Shown one piece after another: positions 11,569 to 21,934 of a stretch of 64,000 bases of DNA. The stretch is from the NCBI GenBank assembly GCA_024195585.1, contig SWBL01000237.1, positions 18,046 through 82,045 of the forward strand. The letters run 5' to 3'. The position numbers and the translations under genes are program-made. The stretch's first letter is position 1, and each line of letters begins with the position of its first letter. This DNA comes from Aureobasidium sp. EXF-3400. Its lineage: Eukaryota > Ascomycota > Dothideomycetes > Dothideales > Saccotheciaceae. Below the pieces are notes generated by a model, which searched no databases, had not been told where the DNA came from, and saw only the letters and a program-made list of their open reading frames with translations.

Positions 11569-12679
11569 CTACATGGCCATAGTGTTGTCGTGGTCAATGC
11601 CAGGAGTGACGCTAGCCATGAACTTGAGGAAAACGACAAGATATTGATCGACGCGGATGGCAACCTCGTCGTCCTTGCCATCATCAGTCAGAACTTCCCA
11701 CTCATCATTCTTCTTGTCGTCTGATTTCTTGGAGTCGGTCTTGTCCTCGTCCAACTTGAGTCCACTGGTCTGATCGACCAAGCCCTCCATGCCTTGGCTG
11801 GAGACTTCTTGGCCATTCTTCATCTTCTGGATACGCAGTTTCAGGGCGGCATCGGCACGGTCGAGCAAAATCTTCATGACACTGGCGTGGCGGCATGGAT
11901 GGATGGAGGCGGTCTTGATAGGTGGGGAGACGAAGTTGAAGTCCTCAAGGGTAACGGTCTTGTCCTTGTAGTCGCCAACAATGTCTTCCATCATGGCCAT
12001 GGGTGGGAGGGGTTCGTTTGAGGAGGAGTAGCCTGAAAGATAGAGTCGTGGTGTCATGTAGTATGTTGAGTAGGTGATGTAGATGGTGTAGTTGCGAAGG
12101 GTGCTGCATCTCTAAGTTAGTCTTGTGAGCTGATTGGTAAGGCAAGCTGGCTACTCACTCGTTCGAGCCATCTTGAGCCCTGGGGTCACGAATGATAGCA
12201 TCGGGATCGTCCTCCTCGTCCTCAATATCAGGGACATCCTCTTCGTAGTCACCACTGTCTTGTTCGACGTGACCATCGTCGTCGACGGTGCGGATATCGC
12301 CAGGACGGGACTCGGGCTTATGGATGTCACCGCCGGTCCTCAGCCAGCCGTCATCATCATCTCCAGTCGGGTTGAAGGCCTCACCCTCCTTGACCAAGTC
12401 GTCGAGACCCTCCCTGCCGGCGAAGTTGTCGTTGAGGCGTCTCTTACAGGCAACACCACGAGTGACAAGGTATTGCTTGTTTTCAGGCAGATAGGAAACA
12501 CGCTGAGCCGGGGTGGCAGCTCCAGACCATGACCACGAGGTGAACTTTGTTGTGAGGAAGTCTCCAGCCAGGACAAACTCGTCGGGTGTGAGCTTTCCAG
12601 TCTCGCGGAAGTTGGACGTGGACGAGGGTTTGGCGTAGTCGCGTATTGAGTCAAGAGCGGTATGGATGTATTTGTACAT
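11569..12679 (-). CDS. ATG3: Autophagy E2-like conjugating enzyme ATG3
   Basis: Two exons, 12679-12159 and 12103-11569, flank a 55-nt intron whose CTAAC branch point is followed by two AGs. Only the second keeps the frame. The product has 351 residues. It transfers Atg8 to phosphatidylethanolamine at the growing autophagosome. The N-terminus has the conserved [19 protein letters not shown] and [27 protein letters not shown] blocks. An acidic disordered insert follows, then the E2 core ([36 protein letters not shown]). The catalytic cysteine is Cys244 in [10 protein letters not shown], and the C-terminus ([18 protein letters not shown]) is conserved. A WEVL sequence in the acidic loop fits an Atg8-interacting motif. 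Length and order match the family; I am very sure of the identity. Confidence 0.96.
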
Positions 12680-13074
12680 GGTTGAGCTTGGTGTGGTTCA
12701 GTGGTGGAAGAGGTTGAGGTGCAAGAGGGAAACAAATGACAGCAGAGTTGAAGGTGCAAGACAAAGCGGTGGGTGAATCATCAGGGTTGTGCCAGCTGAG
12801 CGGGGCAACACGGCGATAACACAAGCCACCTGATAAGTCCACGCTCTGTCATTATCTGCCTAATCCGGTCACATTGACAACATCAGACCATCGTCGTTCT
12901 CGCCATTGCTAGGCTGCCATTTACTGTTAACCACCAGAGAGTGAATGCAAAGTTCGGTTTGATCTGTCTTGCTTTGAAGCTTGAGCATTAATACTGCAGT
13001 TTCTGTGTGATGGCTCACTTCAGCAGCCTGATCATCATGATCAACATAATCAGTAATTTGGCTGGCCCTCCTCA
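12680..13074. other. intergenic, ATG3 promoter and Nudix 3' region
   Basis: Spacer upstream of ATG3 and downstream of the Nudix gene. No TATA box or repeat recognised. Confidence 0.6.
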
Positions 13075-14055
13075 TCACAACTTGCCCTCACGTCTCAGAC
13101 CTTCGTACATTGACCAAGCAGCCAATGCTTTGCTGTCTCTGCCTCCTTCACGGAACAGCTCCTCCAGTCTCACCACCTTGAGTGTGATCTTCTCGCCATG
13201 ATCGCGCAGCCCCGTCAACTTGCCCTGCCAATCCTTGAGCTGTTTACGTGGGATGCGCTGCTGATGCAAGAAGACGGGCACAAACTCATCACATCCTCCT
13301 GCGCTAGGATACATTGCCTTTTGCAGCTTCTCTCCATCTTGAGTCTGCTCTTCTGAGCCGAATGTGAGCTTTGTCAGATCGATGAGTTCGTCCTCTTTGA
13401 TCTTGAGGCCCGTCTCCTCTTCGATCTCTTTCGCAGCACCGCCTGAAAAGGTACCTGCGTCGTCCAGCATACCTGCTGGAAGCTCTGAAAAACAGAGAGA
13501 GCCAGCTGGTATGCGAGGTTGTACGGTCAGAATGACATGCTTGTCTTTTTCAGAGCCCTCTTCAACATCATCAGGCTGTAGAATAAGCTGTGGACCTGTC
13601 AACGGTTGCTGTGCCTTGATCCCTCACCCTGTGCAACTTACCAGCATTGCAACACTACCTCCTCTCAGGAACACAGAGCCAGGGAACTTCTCTCCATTAT
13701 CGTTTGAAACCTCTGCCTTGAACTTGATGAAACCAATGCGTTCACCGCCGAAGAAGTCTACGCTTTGAATATCAATGCGTCTGAGCTTGTAAGGTGCCTC
13801 GTGGAAGGTGTGTGATTTTGATTCTTGTTGCTTGAGCGAGTGTTGGAGCGTCTCAGACCAGTTCTTGAATGCTGGGAATGATAGAAGCTGTTCTTTTGTG
13901 AGATCGTCCGTCAAGTGGACTGGGCACTCGGGTGAGGAGCCTGGCAGTGTAAATGTGCTCATGGTTCTGGTACTAAGGTTGTGTCTTGCAACTGTTTTGC
14001 TCAGTTGTCGAGTAAGATCGTGATGGAAGGTCGTAAGTACCGATTTGAGGAGCAT
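13075..14055 (-). CDS. Nudix hydrolase, ADP-sugar diphosphatase type
   Basis: Two exons, 14055-13642 and 13587-13075, flank a 54-nt phase-0 intron, giving 308 residues. The ordering GGSVAMLLIL, SELPAGML, Nudix helix, GGCDEF and GLRDHGEKI matches the plant NUDX14-like ADP-sugar diphosphatase family, which splits ADP-ribose or ADP-glucose into AMP and sugar phosphate. The Nudix box lies at about residues 177-199 (GMLDDAG...KEIEEETGL). The EExG glutamates that bind Mg are intact, the first conserved Glu of the box is Gly (as the family tolerates), and Arg is Lys. The first ~30 residues are basic and Ser/Thr-rich, which suggests mitochondrial import. A second ATG 31 codons on (MSTFTLPG) would give a cytosolic form. 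Substrate preference cannot be read from sequence. Confidence 0.88.
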
Positions 14056-14747
14056 GTATGTTCAGTGTCAAAGTACAGAAGCATTGTGTTCCAAAGTTGG
14101 ATTGGATTGGACAATATACTCATGACGTAGCGCTTTTCAAGTGAAGATCTATTTTCATCACACGAGCATACTCTACGAGCTAACCATCACACATATTCAT
14201 ACACCAGTACATTCTGAGCACCAGCAATGTTTTCATCAAGTTATACGAGTCTGTATTGAAACCATCATGTGACGTGGTGTCGTGAAGTGTCTACTTACCT
14301 GTGAGCCAAATGATGTCTGTTTGCCAATCAAAGAGTATGAGATTTGCCATTGTCTAGATTGTGTCTCAATTGTGGACGAACCGCAGCGAAATACAAGCTA
14401 GATACTGCAACTGTTTGTAATGGATAATCTCCGCCGGTCCTGTAGCCACACACACAGTTCAGTTGCTTTTATCATTGTTTGGTGACAGGGTGATACCATT
14501 AGCCAGATGGTCTGTCAATTGCCCTAAGATTAGATTGTGGGGCGGAAAGTGGGGTGGAAGATGCAGCCCTTTGAGGTCAGCGACCGAGGTCGGTCTTTGT
14601 CCAATGACGAGCGACTGGCGATTGCGGGCAGAAAAAAGGGCAGGTGGGTAGACTCATATTATGATGAGTCGAAACAATAATGGCTAATAATTCATACCAG
14701 AGCTTCTTGTTTCCCAACTATCTTTCCATCTTTAGTCCACAGCCACC
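14056..14747. other. intergenic, divergent Nudix/MET2 promoter
   Basis: A 692-bp spacer between two divergent genes. It contains the inverted TGAGTC element listed separately, and TGACGT cores near 14120 and 14270 that could bind bZIP factors. No gene is seen. Confidence 0.55.
14651..14670. promoter_or_regulatory. inverted repeat of TGAGTC half-sites (CpcA/Gcn4-like) upstream of MET2
   Basis: Two 7-nt arms, GACTCAT and ATGAGTC, form a perfect inverted repeat with a 6-nt spacer, 78 bp before the MET2 start. Each arm carries TGAGTC, one base short of the Gcn4/CpcA consensus TGASTCA. A bZIP site controlling an amino-acid biosynthesis gene is plausible, but this is inference from motif and position only. 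Confidence 0.4.
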
Positions 14748-16287
14748 ATGAGATACGGTATGCCTCGACATGACAATGGCTCTTGCATTGACTAACACAA
14801 ACACAGAACGAGTGACTTCACAACCCGAGAATCCATATTCCAAGCTCATCCCCGAACAACATATCGCCGTCATCCCAGAGTTCAGCCTCGAGAGCGGTGG
14901 TTTCCTTTACAATGTGCCGGTAGCATACAAGACGTACGGTACTCTGTCGCCTGCAGGTGACAATGCCATGGTCATCTGCCATGCCTTGACTGGTAGTGCT
15001 GATGTTGGCGACTGGTGGGGTCCTCTGCTTGGAGGGGCTGGCAAGGCATTCGACATGTCGCGTTTCTTCGTCGTCTGTCTGAACAGTCTGGGCAGCCCCT
15101 ACGGAAGTGCGAGTCCAGTCACGAGCAAGGATGGCAACCCACAAAACGAGCATTACGGCCCCGAGTTCCCCTTGACCACTGTCAGAGACGATGTCAATAT
15201 TTTCAAGCTCGTGCTGGACGATCTGGGTGTCAAGCAGATTGCTGCTGTCATTGGTGGCTCCATGGGTGGTATGCTCGTCCTCGAGTTTGCCTACTTTGGC
15301 AAGGACTACGTACGCTGCATCGTGCCCATTGCGACGTCGGCTCAGTACAGTGCTTGGGGTATCAGCTGGGGAGAGGCCCAAAGACAGAGCATCTACAGCG
15401 ATCCCAAGTACGACGACGGCTACTACACCTTCGAAGACCCTCCGTCAACTGGTCTGTCGGCCGCTCGCATGTCAGCACTCTTGACCTACCGCAGTCGCGA
15501 CTCTTTCGAGTCCAGGTTCGGCCGCAACACACCTGACCCTTCGCGCAGACAGAACATCAATGGCTCCTTCAGACCCTCGACTCCTTCAAGTGACCACTTC
15601 GCCATCCACAACGAAGGCCACAAGAATGCTGGCTCTCCTCGCTACAGCCGCGTCAACAGCTCCGCCGACCTATCCACCTCAACCGAGTCCCTACCTGCCA
15701 TCAATACCCCTCCGCAAACAATCATGGACCCTCAATTCCACGGCACCACACCGTTACCTACCAACGCCGCACCTCCCAGCCTCAGACTAAAGCGCACACC
15801 CACTTACTTCTCCGCCCAATCCTACCTGCGCTACCAAGGCGAAAAGTTCATCAAGCGCTTCGACGCAAACTGCTACATTGCCATCACCCGCAAACTAGAC
15901 ACCCACGATGTATCCCGCGGCCGCCTGCCCGCCGACTCCCAAACTACCACTCCCGTCGCCGATGCCCTCGCCCTAATCGAGCAACCAACACTAGTTCTAG
16001 GCATCCAATCCGACGGCCTCTTCACCTACGCAGAGCAAAAAGAACTCGCTGCTGCAATTCCAAACGCAGTGCTCAAAAATATCGATAGTCCCGAGGGTCA
16101 TGACGCTTTCTTGCTTGAATTCGAACAGGTCAACCGTTTCGTGCTGGACTTCTTGCACGAGGTGTTGCCGGATATGATGGCCAGAGAGCCTGTAGACTTT
16201 AGCAACACCGATGGCGTTGAGGGCGACCAAGCAGTAAAGACATCAACCTTTGGAGAGGCAGAGGTTGGCGATATCACCGCTTGGTAA
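14748..16287 (+). CDS. MET2: Homoserine O-acetyltransferase MET2
   Basis: The enzyme acetylates homoserine with acetyl-CoA, an early committed step to methionine. It has an alpha/beta-hydrolase fold. The nucleophile serine sits in GGSMGG, the aspartate in LGIQSDGLF and the histidine in EGHDAF. Other conserved blocks are ICHALTGSADVGDWW and LNSLGSPYGSASP. A Ser/Thr/Pro-rich insert (about residues 240-330) separates the core halves, as in other filamentous fungi. I place the start at 14748, in a CCACCATG context. A 10-nt exon (14748-14757) is spliced over a 49-nt intron (GTATGC donor, CTAAC branch point, ACACAG acceptor) to 14807-16287, giving MRYERVTSQ and ~496 residues. The alternative is an unspliced start at 14770 (505 residues), which reads through the branch-point sequence and is less likely. 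Confidence 0.93.
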
Positions 16288-16666
16288 GAAAAAAACCAAG
16301 CGCATGAAGTGGAGGAAGATAAGCGGCGATATCATCTTTTCAACCTTTTTTGTTTATGTATCTTAGACGACCTTTTCACGACCAACAAATATTTCAACAT
16401 GAGTTTGGACAGCTTTGGAGAATTAATGGCATAAAAAGAAAACATTAATTACCCCGAGCAAATCGGGTTTCATCTTCAACTCTTTTACTTCTTTCACTAG
16501 GATCTAGCGACCTTTTGATCTACTCTAGTGCTGTTCCGCCTTGAGAGTCTCGATTTGACCCGCTCTGAAGTTCATAAGAGATGTTATTACATGGCAACAC
16601 TAAAAAGACTCGCAGCATGAGAGGAAGATTGAACATTTACTACATCTACAGGGAAGGCTAGACCTT
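16288..16666. other. intergenic, convergent 3' regions
   Basis: Spacer between the convergent MET2 and VPS17 genes. AT-rich with no supported feature. Confidence 0.6.
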
Positions 16667-18559
16667 TTAGAATGTCGTCTGCGCAAGTCGACTAGCAGCA
16701 TTCCTGGCATCGATTCTATCTTCGTCGTCCTCGTCCAAACGGCCGAGACTGCTTGCACTACTAGTGGCTCGCTTCCTTCCCGTCGTGCCCTCTTCGGCTT
16801 GCTCGGCCTCTACGTCTTCGGGAACAGTGCCTGTACCGGCAAAGCTACCACTGATGCTGCGGTTCAAGCCATCTGGTCTGCGTGGGACGCCACTCCATGC
16901 GTCGCCCTTGGGTCCCTGACTGCTGGCAAGACTGGTGCGGCGAATCACGGGGTGGGCTTCACGACCAAGGCGTGAGAGACCACCCGAAGCGTCGATGTTG
17001 CGGACGTCTGGACGGACCTGCTCGAGCGTGGCCAGGGTGCGGCGTTCTGCTTCGATCTCGCGCATGACGTATTCGCGAATAGCAGCACGGAGATCAGAGG
17101 TTGTGCGGGCGGTCCACTCGCGACGTTCCTGAACGAGGTTCTCGGTCACGCGATCCGTCTTTTCCTTGAGATGGGCTTCATGCGACCGTGCTTCATCGAG
17201 AGCAGCAAGAGCTTCGTCGACCTTGTCACGCTTGACAGAGGTGGAAGACTTCAATCGGTCGACAGCGCTTGTCTTGCTGCGAGTAGATTGTTGCGCTTGA
17301 ATGAGCTCGCGCAAAAGAATGTGACGGTTGGTGAGAGTCTCCTTAACAATAAAGGCATCACTGGAGTGGTACTGCAGAGGATCGGCCAAGGTTGTGGCCT
17401 CAGCAGTACCTTGAGCAGCGTGGAAGTCGCCGACGGCTTGAATGACCTTGCCTAGCTTCTTGTAGGCATTGGCCAAGCCTGGATGCGTTTCCTGGACCTG
17501 CATGTGGCCCATCTTTACACCAAAATCGGATTCTGCCAGACCGAGAGCTGCGGGGATTAGCATATGGCCTGATAGACAAAAAGATCGTGTTGCATACCTC
17601 TACGCGACTTGACAACCTTGTCCACCTTCTGGCCAAGATCCATAGTTCCCAGATAGAAGGATTTGACAACGGGACGGGCCTCGAGAAGCTCGGGAGTGTC
17701 ATCCGGAGGAGGAGCAAATTGCTTGATGTACTTGCGACGAACACCTGTAGCAGGTTGCTTGCGCCTGACAACAGGACTGTAACCGAAATCGCTTTCGACA
17801 AAGAAGACCATCTCTTCGTCACGCATGAGAACATGGTTGGAGCAGACAGTGTTCAGCCAGCGCTGCATTGAAGCCTTGACTCGCGCTTCATCTTCTTCAG
17901 TTCCAACACCAGCAGCAGTGAGCGGAGGAGGAACGGCAGGGACGAAAGCCTCGGGGTTTGACGAGATGAGATGGTCGGCAAACTTGACAAACTCGGAGTG
18001 GGTGCGTCGTACATCACGGAATTGGGTGGTGCGGAATTTGGGCAGATTGGTCTGGGTCAAGGGTCAGCTGTGTACAGGCAGCACTTCCTCTCAGCAAGCG
18101 GCATACATAAACGTCGAAGCGCAAAACAGGATCCTTGCGACCGGTACGCTCTAAGGCAGTAATCTTGGCTTGGAGCTTGTATTGTTTCCTCGGTTGTTGC
18201 GGCTGTTGCTGCTGTTGCTGTTGTTGGTAGTTCTGTGGTGGTTGTTGCTGGTGGCTAGGCTGTTGAGGGGGATGCTGCGGACGAGCATGGTGGTAGCGCT
18301 GAGGCTCTGAGCGGGTCGAGTTGTCGTAAGACTGCGATTGATGCTGTTGCGAGGGATATTGATTGTTTTGGGTAGGTAATTGGGAGTTCTCGTCGTAGTG
18401 CTCGCCGTCGCCGTCAGGAGCCGGAGGCTGGTGCGACAACGAGTTGGTGGATGGGACGTCGTGGTTGTTTGCTTGGGGGAAGGTCGAGCGATCATGCTGA
18501 GGCGACGAGGCCCATGGGTCACGGCCCGCGTCATTGGCTATGGCCGAAGAATAATCCAT
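16667..18559 (-). CDS. VPS17: Retromer sorting nexin VPS17
   Basis: Three exons, 18559-18107, 18051-17598 and 17547-16667, are joined over 55-nt and 50-nt introns, giving 595 residues. Vps17 pairs with Vps5 in the membrane-bending half of retromer and returns receptors from endosomes to Golgi. The start MDYSSAIAND and the early DPWASSPQ motif are typical of filamentous-fungal Vps17. A Gln-rich disordered region follows, with a run of nine Gln interrupted by Pro. The PX domain (YKLQAKITALERTGRKDPVLRF onward, with TTQFRDVRRTHSEF) comes next. The C-terminal half is a BAR-type helical domain (HPGLANAYKKLGKVI, DAFIVKETLTNRHILLREL). The tail is acidic. The gene is divergent from mitochondrial EF-G2, with 269 bp between starts. 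Confidence 0.94.
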
Positions 18560-18828
18560 CTTGGTTGGTGAAGGTCTTCGTCGTCGCTGGGCATGTGTCG
18601 CGGAGAGCGTAGCGTGCAGCTGCTCGAGACCATGACATCGTGTCGATGCCCCGGACCGGCACCTGCCAAGAGAGCCGAGGGCGGAGGGCCGCGAACATTG
18701 CCATGTCCATCTGTGCCAAAAGTTGCTGCGGCGATTCTTGCCTCTCGGTTTTTATCAACTCTCTAAAAGTCATACTTTGTTTTTGTATCGGGTCATTGAT
18801 CTGTTTGTTATTGAGCATTTTTCCTGGG

Positions 18829-21605
18829 ATGCTGCTCAGATTGCAATGGCCTTGTCGCCGTGTGCACCACAATGCTAAGTCTCTTGCATCTATAACCGCT
18901 AGATCTTTCGCTTCTTCAACGCCCTATCGCAATGATCTGGCTACCTCAAAAACTCGTAACATTGGCATCATAGCCCATATTGATGCGGTATGTCGCAATA
19001 CGTACTTCCTCAAAATGTAGGTACTGAGTATGTAAAAGGGCAAAACTACAACCACAGAGCGCATGCTCTACTACAGTGGGTTTACACGTAGACTAGGAGG
19101 TCAGTACCTGCGTGCCATGATTTTCTTGTGGTTTGTATTCGCTTTTGGTGTAACGCATGTGCTGAGTCTTTCTCAGATGTCGACGAAGGCTCTACCGTGA
19201 CAGATTTCTTGCCTGCAGAGCGTGCTAGAGGTATCACGATTCAATCAGCAGCAGTGACTTTTTCTTGGCCACCAGCTGCTTCTTCGGCAACCGATCTCTC
19301 ATCCAACAAGATCGTCCTGCCACGATCCACACAGAGCCACAACATCAATCTGATAGATACTCCTGGTCACGCCGATTTCACTTTCGAGGTTCTTCGATCT
19401 TTGCGTATCTTGGATGGTGCTGTGTGCATCCTCGACGGAGTGGCCGGTGTCGAAGCGCAGACTGAAAAAGTCTGGACCCAAGCAACACAATATCAGATTC
19501 CCAAGATCTTGTTCGTGAACAAGCTCGATCGCGAAGGTGCTGCATTTGCGAGGACCATATCAGAAATAGGCACACGCCTACGTGTCTGGCCGGCATTGTG
19601 TCAGATTCCCTGGTGGCGGCCCGGTGACCTCAAGCTCCAGGGAGTTGGCGATGCCGTAGGTCTTCGTGCTTTGTTGTATGAGGAAGGTGGTGACGGCAAA
19701 ACCCTGAAAGTGTTTTCACTCAAGAACCTGGAAGCTGACAACTCTGCTTTCGCGGAAGAAATCAAGAAAGCCAGAACGGCCTTGGTCGAACTGCTCAGCG
19801 AACATGACGATGAGATGGTCGAAAAGTTCCTGGAATATGACGAAGACCATCTGGCCATCCCATCTGTTGACATCACAGAGAGTCTCAGAAGATGCACTCT
19901 GCAGCAACCACAAAAACTCGTACCTGTGTTTTCAGGTGCAAGCTTCCGAAACGTCGGTGTTCAGCCGCTACTGGATGCAGTCGTCGATCTCCTTCCATCA
20001 CCGCAGGAGCGACCTGATCCAGAAGCTAGTGTTGGTCCTTCCAAGTACGGACTGAATGACCTTCTCTCAGGCAAAAGTGCTTTGCCTGCAGCCATTGAGG
20101 CCAAAAAGCAACCAAAAACCAAAGCATTGGCGGCAAGCAAAAACATGTCCATCATCAAGAGTCTCGAAGCTTGTGCCCTAGCCTTCAAGGTCGTCACTGA
20201 TCCCCGTCGAGGTGTCCTGGTTTATGTCCGAGTATACTCTGGATCGATCACAAAGAATGCTCCTCTCTTCAACACGAACCTCGGAGTTACTGAGAAGGCT
20301 CCTCGTTTGTTGAGAATGTATGCTGATGAAGCTGTTGAGATCTCTTCAATCGAGGCCGGTCAGATTGGAGTCATTCCTGGGCTGAAATCCACACGTACAG
20401 GTGACACGCTCATCTTGTACAGCGGCGTGAACCCAAAGGTTGGCCCTCCATCGCCAATCAACACTCTTCAACTAAGACCGATTGCTGTCCCTCCGCCAGT
20501 GTTCTTCACAAGCGTAGAGCCGAACAGTTTAGCTGAGGAGAAACACATCTCGGAGACTTTAGCACTTTTGCTTCGAGAAGATCCTAGCTTGAACGTGAGA
20601 GAAGACCCGGAGAGTGGACAGACTCACTTAGCTGGCATGGGCGAACTTCATCTGGAGATTGCTCGCGACAGGCTTATTAACGATCTCAAAGCAAAAGCCA
20701 GAATTGGCAATATTCAGATTGGCTACCGCGAGGCCCTCTCTGCCGCCTCTTCGGACGCGTCCGCAATCTTTGACAGAGAAGTTGCTGGAAAGGCATCTAA
20801 AGCCGGGTGTACTGCGAGCGTAATGCCTTTCGAGGAATCGGAGCTTGATGCAGCTGACGACCACACGCATGTGTTCGCCCTGCTGGATGACAACTATCTG
20901 ATTCTGAAGACTCCCACTCTTTACCCAGATGGCTCAGCAACGGACTCTGAACTGCCACCTCTACCCTCCACCTTGCCGATGCAGATGCTTCAATCGGCTA
21001 CGCAGACTGGTGTTACCGCTGCCCTCGCGCGCGGTCCCTCACATGGCTATCCTCTCCACTCTACCAAGATTAGCATTGTCTTCAATCCTTCCGAACATCT
21101 CTTCCCAACCACTAGTCCTGCTGCAATCTCTTCAGCAGCTCGTCTTGCAGTACAGAAGGCCTTGCGCGAGGCAGCAGATGCTGGATCTGGCACAGCATTG
21201 ATGGAACCTGTCATGAATGTCACAATCACAGTCGATGAACCCAGTCTCGGAAGTGTCGTACACGACATCAGCTCCGCCAGAGGAGGACAAGTCGTATCTC
21301 TTGGTGCCGAAGACGAAACTGGCGCCTCAGAGGACGACATAGAAATCGACCCTACCAGAATATACTCGCCACCCGATCCATTTGGTGGCTCGGCATCGAG
21401 TATCGGCGCAGGATCTGTCACTGTAGGCAATCAGATGCGCCAGATTGTGGCAAGGGTGCCTCTCAAGGAGATGGTGGGATACCTGAAGCACTTACGCAGT
21501 CTGACCCAGGGAAGAGGCACATTTGTCATGACTGTTGACCGATTCGAAAAGATGAACCCTCAGAGGATGAAACTTGCACTTTCCGAGATGAGTGGCGGTT
21601 TCTAG
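18829..21605 (+). CDS. MEF2: Mitochondrial elongation factor G2 / ribosome-releasing factor 2
   Basis: Three exons, 18829-18987, 19039-19099 and 19177-21605, give 882 residues. A basic, Ser-rich presequence (~45 residues) precedes the GTPase. MEF2/RRF2 works with the mitochondrial recycling factor to split ribosomes after termination. The first intron falls inside the P-loop, between AHIDA and GKTTTTER, and the second sits after FTRRLG. Other GTPase motifs are visible: [11 protein letters not shown] (switch I), DTPGHADF and NKLDR. EF-G domains II to V follow, with [12 protein letters not shown] and the C-terminal [14 protein letters not shown]. An insertion in domain IV (about residues 580-680) with acidic, Ser-rich sequence is typical of fungal MEF2 rather than MEF1. 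The start lies in a CT-poor 5' region and is the first ATG of the frame giving a presequence. Confidence 0.92.
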
Positions 21606-21934
21606 AATCGATCATCTTACTGTAGCTGTATTATAAATATGTATTATAGAATCTTACACATGGTGATGAATCATTTGTCACCGCTTTACTTTAGACTGTT
21701 CAAACGCATTGTGATAAGGATGAAATGGAAACAGGCTGTTTTTCATAGACTTGTTGGATGTTACTATACCATTAACCGACCTTTTCCTGTGCGCCCATTG
21801 TCATAGAATGTCTCATTTGAACACTTTGCTGTGTCTGCATCCAATACTCCGCGCACCCCATCTCTTGACAGAGTCCACCTAACCATAATCAGCTGCCGTG
21901 ATTGCAATGGCACGACAAAGAATCTTCGACAAGC
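21606..21934. other. intergenic, convergent 3' regions
   Basis: Spacer between the convergent MEF2 and CCCH-protein genes, AT-rich. No supported feature. Confidence 0.55.
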
